Virus record (IMG/VR): IMGVR_UViG_3300037961_000404
Location: 1-42,863 of that record
Length of the DNA stretch: 42,863 bases
Reading direction: 5' to 3' (one strand)
Origin: a virus
A program made the translations under genes and the position numbers. Numbering within the stretch: the stretch's first letter is position 1; each line of letters opens with the position of its first letter. Shown one piece after another: positions 22,059 through 29,200 of the stretch. Below the pieces are notes generated by a model. The model saw nothing but the letters and a program-made list of their open reading frames with translations. It was not told where the DNA came from and made no database searches.

Positions 22059-22623
22059 TTCTGTAGATTCTGTACTAGGTGATGTCATGGGAGGAGAGTC
22101 CTTCTACGACCCATCTGAAGATAAACCAAATGTAATAGTACCTGAGGGAGATTTCTATGCCCATGTAAAGGACTATACAGTAAAAGAAGATGTTGTTATT
22201 AGAGGTAAGCACCTTGCAGATATATACAACTTAACATTCAAGTTAGCAGAAGAGAACTCTGACAAAGACTTTGGTGAACATAGTGGTAGTATATTTGTAG
22301 GTAAGACTATAAGGTCTAAGGGTTTCTTTAGATTCAAGAGTCCATCTAATAATAAACTACAACCTAACTCTGGTGGTAATAGAGAGTTCAAAGAGTTGTG
22401 TGAGTCTTTAGGTATCAAACCAGAAGAGAAGGAAGTAGATGGCAAGATTCTATATGCGTTGCCTGTACTTACTCCATCTAACTGTGAAGGGATGCCAGCT
22501 ATTATAAAGATAAAGCATGAGAACTGGACTAATAGAGACGGAGAAGAGGTTACATCACCAAAGGCTGTAGGTGTATTTTCTTGGAGTAATGGTAAACAAG
22601 ACCTATCTGACTTGCCATTCTAA
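22051..22623 (+). CDS. phage single-stranded DNA-binding protein
   Basis: A 190-residue protein directly after the annealing protein. It looks like a beta-barrel domain (residues about 30-160; EGDFYAHVKDYTVKEDVVIR and GMPAIIKIKHENWTNRDGEE), and ends in the acidic tip DLSDLPF. That matches the partner-binding tail found at the end of many SSBs. It would coat single strands during replication and recombination. The family (perhaps DUF669-like) is not certain, but tail plus context make the role likely. Confidence 0.75.
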   Translation: MSNSVDSVLGDVMGGESFYDPSEDKPNVIVPEGDFYAHVKDYTVKEDVVIRGKHLADIYNLTFKLAEENSDKDFGEHSGSIFVGKTIRSKGFFRFKSPSNNKLQPNSGGNREFKELCESLGIKPEEKEVDGKILYALPVLTPSNCEGMPAIIKIKHENWTNRDGEEVTSPKAVGVFSWSNGKQDLSDLPF

Positions 22624-22851
22624 ATGAAAATAACTAACAGCGAATACGATACAATCATTAGGGCACTAGATTGTTACTCTGACTATGCACAAGAAGCAGA
22701 TACTTTGAAGAATAAGCTAGTAAAAGAATATGATAGATTAGCAGAAAAGAATATGGCAGAAGGTATGACAGCAGATGAGGAGGAACTATACCCTAGTAGA
22801 CTACATACAGAGTACGGAGGTATACCTAATGACAATCAAAAAGTGGAATGA
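22624..22851 (+). CDS. 75-residue acidic hypothetical
   Basis: Starts immediately after the SSB stop (TAAATG). A helical, acidic protein (MKITNSEYDTIIRALDCYSD, then YDRLAEKNMAEGMTADEEEL). No motif is recognised. It overlaps the next gene by 23 bases. Probably a minor accessory of the replication operon. Confidence 0.55.
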   Translation: MKITNSEYDTIIRALDCYSDYAQEADTLKNKLVKEYDRLAEKNMAEGMTADEEELYPSRLHTEYGGIPNDNQKVE

Positions 22852-23044
22852 GATAGAATATGCTTTCACTAAAAAGTTCGGATGGTATGATGGTATACGA
22901 CATCTTCTAGATGTGGGTAAAGAAGTATATAAAGACAGAAGTATATACGAACTTAGCGAAAGAGAAGACTATCTATTAATAAAGAAACTCAGAGCCAAAT
23001 ACGATAAGGAGGTATCATGGCAAGAAAACGAAAGTCACAAGTAG
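22829..23044 (+). CDS. 71-residue hypothetical
   Basis: The ATG at 22829 has GGAGG eight bases before it and gives MTIKKWNEIEYAFTKKFGWY. The longer frame from 22775 would overlap the previous gene more deeply, so I choose 22829. A mostly helical, charged protein with no clear domain. It overlaps the winged-helix gene by 28 bases. Confidence 0.55.
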   Translation: MTIKKWNEIEYAFTKKFGWYDGIRHLLDVGKEVYKDRSIYELSEREDYLLIKKLRAKYDKEVSWQENESHK

Positions 23045-23220
23045 CAAAAGTAAGAGATTTCCTAACAACAGGAAAGAAACTTACTAGTAGAACAGCAATC
23101 ACTAGGTTTGGTGTGTATAGATTAGCGTCTATTATACATCGGTTAAGGACTGTGTTTGGTATGAACATAGTTACAGATAACACTAAGGGTTATGCTACTT
23201 ACTTTGTTTCTACTAAGTAA
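23017..23220 (+). CDS. small winged-helix DNA-binding protein
   Basis: A 67-residue protein after an ideal ribosome site (AAGGAGGTATC). The pattern KVRDFLTTGKKLTSRTAITR then FGVYRLASIIHRLRTVFGMN, with a final Tyr-x-x-Phe strand, matches the helix-turn-helix family seen as HTH_39. It is a good candidate regulator of phage transcription or replication. The next 130 bases hold hairpins that could be its operator region or a separate RNA element. Confidence 0.75.
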   Translation: MARKRKSQVAKVRDFLTTGKKLTSRTAITRFGVYRLASIIHRLRTVFGMNIVTDNTKGYATYFVSTK

Positions 23221-23235
23221 CAATACAACAGGTCA

Positions 23236-23256
23236 GGGGTGTACCTTAAACACCCC
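23236..23256 (+). terminator. hairpin GGGGTGT/ACACCCC
   Basis: A perfect 7-base stem with a 7-base loop (ACCTTAA) 15 bases after the winged-helix stop, followed by AAAGATTTTTATTAA. The T5 run begins six bases past the stem, so termination may be partial. Confidence 0.5.
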
Positions 23257-23282
23257 AAAGATTTTTATTAACGGTCGAAGGT

Positions 23283-23343
23283 TTAGGTGTACCTTGAAGA
23301 ATACTTGTTTATATTCTCCTTTGGTATCTTCTAAAACACCTAA
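23283..23343 (+). promoter_or_regulatory. second nested hairpin sharing GGTGTACCTT
   Basis: TTAGGTGT (23283-23290) pairs with ACACCTAA (23336-23343). Inside lies a further stem AGAATA/TATTCT (23298-23303, 23312-23317). The 5' arm repeats the GGTGTACCTT of the upstream hairpin, so the two hairpins look related. The element ends ten bases before a small gene start and includes part of its AAGGATT ribosome site, suggesting translational control or a small RNA. Confidence 0.45.
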
Positions 23344-23352
23344 GGATTAGAT

Positions 23353-23457
23353 ATGCCAACACCATTTATGTGTCACGGTTGCGATAAACCGACAATGAAT
23401 AAAAGCGGAGTCTGTGATGACTGTGCTGAGAAAAAAAAGAAAAGGAGTAGTAGATGA
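23353..23457 (+). CDS. 34-residue zinc-ribbon peptide
   Basis: Codes for MPTPFMCHGCDKPTMNKSGV then CDDCAEKKKKRSSR. Two CxxC pairs separated by 10 residues form a minimal zinc ribbon with a basic tail. AAGGATTAGAT precedes the ATG. Its stop overlaps the next ATG in ATGA. A genuine small gene is likely. It may bind nucleic acid or a host protein. Confidence 0.6.
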   Translation: MPTPFMCHGCDKPTMNKSGVCDDCAEKKKKRSSR

Positions 23458-23624
23458 GATACTATTGGGAAGCACTTTTTAGTGTAGAATACTTTCCGTA
23501 TTGGGAGTTTTCTATGTTGATGATGCTAGTATTGGTTCTTAGTGTTCTATGGAGAATCAATAGAATAGAGAGTAAACTAGACGATCTAGTTGACCATATA
23601 GTTGAAGAACTAGTCGAAGACTAA
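23454..23624 (+). CDS. 56-residue membrane/coiled-coil peptide
   Basis: Codes for MRYYWEALFSVEYFPYWEFS and a hydrophobic segment MLMMLVLVLSVLW (21-33), then an acidic helix RINRIESKLDDLVDHIVEEL. It has one membrane span and a cytosolic or periplasmic coil. It is ATGA-coupled to the zinc-ribbon peptide. Function unknown; similar topology is seen in small phage inner-membrane proteins. Confidence 0.6.
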   Translation: MRYYWEALFSVEYFPYWEFSMLMMLVLVLSVLWRINRIESKLDDLVDHIVEELVED

Positions 23625-23634
23625 ACATAAGGAT

Positions 23635-23730
23635 TAGCAAAGGGAGAGTGCATAATACATAAACAATAAGTGGTAGTTATTGAATGACAATGTATGTTGT
23701 AATAGGTTGGCCCCGTTCTCCCTTTTGCTA
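23635..23730 (+). ncRNA. candidate structured RNA element
   Basis: The ends TAGCAAAGGGAGA (23635-23647) and TCTCCCTTTTGCTA (23717-23730) pair over 13 positions with one bulge. G-U and G-C pairs (GTG with CGT) extend the stem to about 16. Inside is a perfect CAATAA/TTATTG hairpin (23664-23669, 23677-23682) with a 7-base loop. There is no gene here. It is too long and internally structured for a simple terminator. It could be a phage small RNA or a regulatory leader of the gene at 23739. Confidence 0.5.
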
Positions 23731-23734
23731 TAAT
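23707..23734 (+). promoter_or_regulatory. possible promoter giving a leaderless transcript
   Basis: TATAAT (23729-23734) with TTGGCC 16 bases upstream (23707-23712) sits inside the 3' arm of the structured element. Transcription would begin near the ATG at 23739, which has no Shine-Dalgarno, so a leaderless mRNA is conceivable. The -35 is weak. Confidence 0.3.
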
Positions 23735-23738
23735 AGAT

Positions 23739-23987
23739 ATGAAAAGAAAAAAGAACATAACAAAGAAAGACATGATAGATATGATACGTCAAGCAACTAC
23801 TATGTCTTTAGCAAACAAGAAAACACTAGATATGCTTGGAGAATTTCTATATAATTACTTAGATATGAAAGGAGATACAGACAAGTATACTAAATTTATG
23901 GAGGATAAAATAGATGGACTTCTTAAACAAAGTAGCCAAGGGGATGGAGAAGTTTCTAGAGAGTCCCTTCAAGAAGAAGAGGAGTAG
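23739..23987 (+). CDS. 82-residue hypothetical
   Basis: Basic start (MKRKKNITKKDMIDMIRQAT), helical middle and an acidic end (SRESLQEEEE). The start lacks a Shine-Dalgarno and follows the structured RNA element by nine bases. That element's 5' arm holds an AAAGGGAGAG that might serve as a ribosome site if the stem brings it near. Five bases separate its stop from the resolvase-like gene. No domain is recognised. Confidence 0.6.
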   Translation: MKRKKNITKKDMIDMIRQATTMSLANKKTLDMLGEFLYNYLDMKGDTDKYTKFMEDKIDGLLKQSSQGDGEVSRESLQEEEE

Positions 23988-23992
23988 AAACA

Positions 23993-24334
23993 ATGCCGTC
24001 AAAAAGCAAAGCAAAAGGAAACAGGTTCGAAAGAGAGTGCGTAAAAATAGCTAAGGAATACGGACTAGAATCTAAGAGAGCTTGGGGGTCTGATGGTAGG
24101 TCATTAGGACTAGACCCCGAAGTAGATATGACAATCGAAGAATATACCGTTCAATGTAAAGTAAGAAAAAGGATAGCATCATGGCTGAAACCTTCGGAGG
24201 AAATGGGGGATTTACACCTTCAATTAGTAAAGGAATCAAGAGGACAAATATACGCTATAGTGTCAATGACAAGAATGATGGAACTAGTATCAGAAGTCAA
24301 GACACTACGTCAGCTTATAGAGCAAAAACAATAG
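23993..24334 (+). CDS. Hjc-like Holliday-junction resolvase / PD-(D/E)XK nuclease
   Basis: A 113-residue protein beginning MPSKSKAKGNRFERECVKIA. It has the resolvase pattern: KGNRFERE with the first Glu (about 9-16), SKRAWGSDGRS (27-37), LDPEVDM with the catalytic Asp (about 40-46) and YTVQCKVRK giving the (E/Q)-x-K core (about 51-59). It would cut branched recombination or replication intermediates before packaging. The zinc-ribbon protein gene begins 154 bases before its end in another frame. Confidence 0.75.
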   Translation: MPSKSKAKGNRFERECVKIAKEYGLESKRAWGSDGRSLGLDPEVDMTIEEYTVQCKVRKRIASWLKPSEEMGDLHLQLVKESRGQIYAIVSMTRMMELVSEVKTLRQLIEQKQ

Positions 24335-24603
24335 CAAAGATACAATCACTAGAATATTACTTAGGTACTGATTGGATAGATTGGGACTGCACAAAGATAG
24401 AGATTACAGATAAAAGCAAGGTAGGAGGAAAGTCTAGTGTAAATAGTGCAGTACTAAAGTGCTCTGAATGTGATAGGGTTTATCAAACTAAAACACTAGG
24501 ACTTAATGACAAGTCTATAGGAAATACTATTATAAAGCATAGCTTATTTCATAACGTGCCTTTGTATAGAGGAGAGTGCGGCTTGGAAGATTGTAATGCC
24601 TAA
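24181..24603 (+). CDS. zinc-ribbon hypothetical, deeply overlapping the resolvase gene
   Basis: From the ATG at 24181 (site AAAAAGGATAGCATC) it codes for 140 residues. Residues about 95-140 include CSECDRVYQTK and ECGLEDC, a split Cys4 zinc site, with LEYYLGTDWIDWDCTKIE before it. There is no ATG, GTG or TTG in frame between 24184 and the domain, so the 154-base overlap with the resolvase gene looks real. The first 51 residues are thus dual-coded. The stop overlaps the next gene by eight bases. Function unknown. Confidence 0.55.
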   Translation: MAETFGGNGGFTPSISKGIKRTNIRYSVNDKNDGTSIRSQDTTSAYRAKTIAKIQSLEYYLGTDWIDWDCTKIEITDKSKVGGKSSVNSAVLKCSECDRVYQTKTLGLNDKSIGNTIIKHSLFHNVPLYRGECGLEDCNA

Positions 24604-24976
24604 GTGCCCTCTATGTGATAGTAATATAACAGCTAAGAAAGCTGGTATTAGGTTGAAGTCTCTTAGATTATCTAGACCTAGTAAGGTTTTAAATCTAATA
24701 GATGACCAGATAAAGAAGATGTCTAGGTATTGGGAGATAGATGAGGTACTTGAGGCTAGCTTTTTAGCAGACATAGATGGTGTTAACAACAATGTAATAA
24801 TAGAATCAATTAAAAGATTCGACAGTAGAGGTAGCTTACAAAAAGGTTACGGTCTTAAGTACTTAGCAGGTATGATAAAGAACGAGAGTAAGAGAATAGC
24901 TATTAGAGAAGAGTATGAGAGAAAGAACTTGGATAGGCTACCTCCAAAACTAAAGGATATGAATGAAAAGTGTTGA
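24596..24976 (+). CDS. zinc-ribbon helical protein, possible helicase loader
   Basis: Opens MPKCPLCDSNITAKKAGIRL with one CxxC pair. Middle and end are helical and charged (WEIDEVLEASFLADIDGVNN, then SLQKGYGLKYLAGMIKNESK). Small proteins coded directly ahead of a phage DnaB-type helicase are often loaders or primase partners; this one overlaps the helicase by 14 bases. It lacks a Walker motif, so it would not be an AAA loader. The role is suggested by context only. Confidence 0.6.
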   Translation: MPKCPLCDSNITAKKAGIRLKSLRLSRPSKVLNLIDDQIKKMSRYWEIDEVLEASFLADIDGVNNNVIIESIKRFDSRGSLQKGYGLKYLAGMIKNESKRIAIREEYERKNLDRLPPKLKDMNEKC

Positions 24977-26294
24977 ATTAGAACAAGCATTTTTAGGATG
25001 CATTATAACTGATAGTTCTTATATAGATTCTGTCAAGCAGTATATAACAGATAAAGAGTTCTTCTATTCTAGCTTTAATCAGAAAGTATGGACTGCTATA
25101 GACAGGCTATACTCTAAAAACAAAGAGATAGATATGATAACCATATGTGAAGAGGTAGGTGGTAAGGTTGATGGCTATAGTTCTAGTTACGAGATAGCAG
25201 GGTTCTTAGATAAGGTTGTATCTCCATCTAGCTGTGTAGAATATGCAAAGAGACTACATTCTTATTATCTAAGAAGAGTTCTGTATCATCAGATGACAGA
25301 TATATCAAAGGGTTTAGGTGACGCCTCTCTTGAGACTTCTAATCTATTAGAAGAGGCACATACTACCATAGGTAATATAATCAAGCTACAGCCTAGCAAG
25401 ACTTTTGACATACATTCTTTGCTAGAAGATACAAAGGACTCTATATATAACTCTACTACTCAGATACAAACAGGTATAGGTACATTAGATAGAGTGATAA
25501 CAGGTATGACTAGAGGAGAGATAACTATTATAGCAGGTAGACCCGGTAATGCAAAGACTACAGTATCAGCTAACATAGCTAGGAACTTAGTACACCAAGG
25601 ACTTAAGGTTGCTATGTTTAACAGAGAGATGCCTAATACGGAGATGATGAAGAAGTTTATAGCTATGGAGTCTAAGTCATTGCAATACAGAAACTTACGT
25701 AATAATATAGATATAGATAGAGATGAGTTATCTGAGGTATCAGATGTAATATCAGATGTTTATAGTGATAAGTTATTTATGTTTGACGATGTAAGAGATA
25801 TAGAGAATACATTTCGTGAGATAAAAGCTATTAGTCCAGATGTAGTTATAGATGACCATATAGGTTTGATAGAACACCCTGCAAATGACAGAAGAGATTT
25901 ACGATTAAAGATAGGGGATGTTAGCCGTAGTTATAAGTGGTTAGCTAAGGCACAGGATATGTCTGTTATACTAGTGTCACAGATGAATAGAAATATGGAG
26001 CATAGAACTGATAGAATACCTAGGCTATCTGACCTAGCTGAGTCTGGTAACTTAGAGCAAGATGCAGAGATAGTTGTATTCTCTCACTATCCTTGGGTAT
26101 CTAGATATGGAGATGATGGTAACAGCGATTGTTTCTTAGAGCTTATAGTAGCTAAGAATAGATATGGTAGCACCAACTCTTGCGAGGTTGGGTATCATGG
26201 TAATAGTTGCTTGGTTACTAATACAGAAGCTGAGGCAGTATCATTAGCAAGAGAAAGAGGAGATGACGTAAACGGTACACCTAAGCCTTTTTAA
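24963..26294 (+). CDS. dnaB: DnaB-family replicative helicase
   Basis: A 443-residue helicase. Residues 1-100 match the DnaB N-terminal helical domain (MKSVELEQAFLGCIITDSSY). The RecA-like motor has GIGTLDRVITGMTRGE (171-186), Walker A GRPGNAKT (192-199), Walker B-type DVVIDDHIGLI (about 295-305), VILVSQMNR (about 335-343) and DLAESGNLEQDAEIVVF (about 356-372). It unwinds the replication fork. It is the last gene of the early unit; with no phage polymerase seen, it would recruit the host replisome. Its stop shares TTAA with the convergent late gene. Confidence 0.95.
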   Translation: MKSVELEQAFLGCIITDSSYIDSVKQYITDKEFFYSSFNQKVWTAIDRLYSKNKEIDMITICEEVGGKVDGYSSSYEIAGFLDKVVSPSSCVEYAKRLHSYYLRRVLYHQMTDISKGLGDASLETSNLLEEAHTTIGNIIKLQPSKTFDIHSLLEDTKDSIYNSTTQIQTGIGTLDRVITGMTRGEITIIAGRPGNAKTTVSANIARNLVHQGLKVAMFNREMPNTEMMKKFIAMESKSLQYRNLRNNIDIDRDELSEVSDVISDVYSDKLFMFDDVRDIENTFREIKAISPDVVIDDHIGLIEHPANDRRDLRLKIGDVSRSYKWLAKAQDMSVILVSQMNRNMEHRTDRIPRLSDLAESGNLEQDAEIVVFSHYPWVSRYGDDGNSDCFLELIVAKNRYGSTNSCEVGYHGNSCLVTNTEAEAVSLARERGDDVNGTPKPF

Positions 26295-29200
26295 ATCTCT
26301 CTTCTCTTCTTCCACTTCTGCATCTTTCTTTTCATAATTGCTTTGTTATCTATATCTGTTATGTTAATTTTGTAATTAGGGTATGCAATATTAAAGTTTC
26401 TTACATCCTTTATTACTTCAGCATAAGCTTCTTTACTCTCTGCCTTTATTAGCTTATCTAACATAGCAGATTTTTTTCTTCCTCTTAAAAAAGTCAACCT
26501 ATCTTTTCTCATACCTTTTGTTTCTATAGGTATATCAATAAGAGTTGTTTGACCTATGCCAATATCCTTTCTCTTAGCAAGGTCTTTAAGAAGAGGACTA
26601 CCTGTAAGCTTAAGAACCCTAGCAGGTACTCTTTTTATAAAATCACCTTGGTAGTTTTGATAGTCTCTTTCTAATGCAGGTATAAAAGAATTTAAAAACA
26701 TATCTATATCAGACATAAATGCAGGTGTAGCTAAGAACTTTAGTGCTTGTGAATAAGTTCTGCCTTCTTCTAAAGCGGCTGACATAAAGTCCCCTAAGAA
26801 ACCAAACGCTCCTACAGCGGCTATGTTCTCTATTATTTCCTTACCATCCTTTGCTAAGAACTCACTAGGGTCGTAGGGTTGTTCTCCAGATACTAGATAC
26901 TTCATGTACTCTTTTGCTTTTAAACCTATTGCACCTGTAGCAAATCCTGCTCCTGCCAATCTAAGCATAGGCAAGACATTGTAGTTAACAGCATCATGAG
27001 TTAAGGTATCTTTAATAAAATTATACTGCCTATATCCAAAAGACTTAAATTGTAGAAACGGTTTCCAAGTAGGTCTATTTAAAACCAATGGGTCTGACAA
27101 TATATTTTTCTGTAGCTGTGTATCTATTGCAAACTTACTTAATGCATTTAACATAGAAGACTCAGATACCTTACCATTTCTTATTTCTTTTGGGTCTATA
27201 CCCATCTTAAGTAAAGTTGATTTTGCCCACTTCTTAGAACCTAACTGTCCGGGATTAAATATATTTCTATTACCAGACACAACTGCTACTAAGTCATCTA
27301 CAAAAACTCTAGCTGTTGATGCGGCTAGTATATTGTTAATAGAGTTAATTCTGTTAAACTGAGATTTATCAGTAATCTTATGAACTAGCTTTCTAGACAA
27401 AGAATCTTTTGGAGATATTTCAGTTAACTCATCTATGTATTTGTACAAGTCAGCTCCAGAAGCTTTGACCTGTGCTCTAAATTTTTTATCTGTTACATAA
27501 TTATAAGCACCCCTAGCAAATCTCCAATACCCAGCAGATAGAGCAGAAGATATAGTAAACTGAGACAGGTTCATAGCTGATGCTGTACCTAATCCAATCT
27601 TAGTAGCTGTTTCAAACTCCATAGCTTTGTTTAAAAAGTTTTTTACAGAAGGGTTAAAGTTGTAGTCTCTTGCATAGGCTATATCTCCAAGTATATGTCT
27701 ATGCAATTCCTTCATTATCTCTTCGTCACCTCGACTTGCATTACGAAACAAAGCACCTGAAACTTCACCCTTTTTCCCAAAGTGCTTGACTTCTGCTATA
27801 CGCCTAGAAAGGTTCATAGAATATATACCTAATAATTTTTTAGAATTTCTTTCATAGAAATCATTAGGAAGTTTTAGCTTTCTTTTTCTTTCTATGTTAC
27901 CATCTATTCTAAATAATTGACCAGATGTTTCTCTAGCTAGTTGACTTAAAGCGTTAAAGTAAGGAAGAGTACCACCTTCTTCTATGATACTTAACATTCC
28001 TCTTCTAGTGTTTTCGCTTTCAAATTTAGCCATAGAAGCTTTTGCTATTCTATTTAAAAACCTAGCTTCACTTTTGTGTTTACTAGCCCAAGCTTCTGGG
28101 TTATTTTTTGCTTCTAAAATCATATCAACTACTTGTTGGTAAGTAGTCATTCTATCTCTTACAACTTTATCTTTGGATTCTTTTGCTCCTTTAAAAGCTA
28201 TATTAGCTAGATTTGATATGTCAGAAAATATAGCCTCAGCAACTTCTTCTTTTAGTATTCTAGGTATATACCTGTCAAAGTATCCACTTGCATCAATACC
28301 AGATTGTTTAGCTGTGTTAAATAAATAGTCTGTAATTTCTTTATAATTAATAACATCTTGTAGCTCAACATCATTTTCTACTGCATCACTTAACAAAGTC
28401 CAATAATTTTTTGAAGCTTCTGATTTAGATACACCTAGCTTACTAGCTAGTGCTGATACCTGTGCTCTTGTAGGCTTGTCATTTAAGAAACCAGCTTTCT
28501 GCATAAGGTCATGGCTTTCTGCTGTAAGCCTTCTGTAACTAGTTAGGTATTCATCTGCTAGTCCTATGTATGCTCTTCTAACAGGGTCTACACTTCCTTG
28601 ATTCTTAGCAGGTCTAACAATATCAAATAGCTTGTTTACTTTTTCTGGTAAAAGTTTATCCATAAACATACTAACTCTTGGCTTAATAACTCTTATACCA
28701 TTTTTTTCTAAGTTATCTAAGGCTTGTTTAGCATACAATTCTAGTTTTAAATTATCTAAATGCTTGTTCTTAGACTCATTACTTAAGCTACTTAAATTTA
28801 TAGGTTTTTTCTGGTCAGTTTTTTCTATAAACTTAGCTCTATTAGTTTGCTTTACTTTTTTCTTATGCTTTAAAGTCTTTTCTAGTTTTCTTATGTCAGT
28901 ATCTAAAGATATACTTCTTTGCTTAGGAGACATATTAGTTCTATCTGTTGGACTAAAATTGTTAAAAAACCATTTTCTGTTGTAAGACTTAGTTGTTCCA
29001 TCATTAGATTTAAATTGTATTTTATCTTTACCTTCAGTAACGATAACACCTCTTTGCTTATCTCCTCTACCCCATTCTTGTGTTAGTTTTTCTGTGCCTA
29101 ATCTTTGAGAGGCAGTAAGCTCAGCCCTAGCTCTATAGATTTCTTCTCTTCCTTGAGCACCTTTAGGTATTGCTTCGTATCTAAACTCAGGCATTCTAGC

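Noticed and set aside
28632-28985. 117-residue forward-strand frame within the 1258-residue gene (and similar long antisense frames at 33251-33628, 37649-37936, 9395-9649)
   Set aside because: They are antisense shadows of well-supported reverse-strand genes, have no ribosome sites, and show unnatural composition (Phe/Leu/Ser or His-rich).
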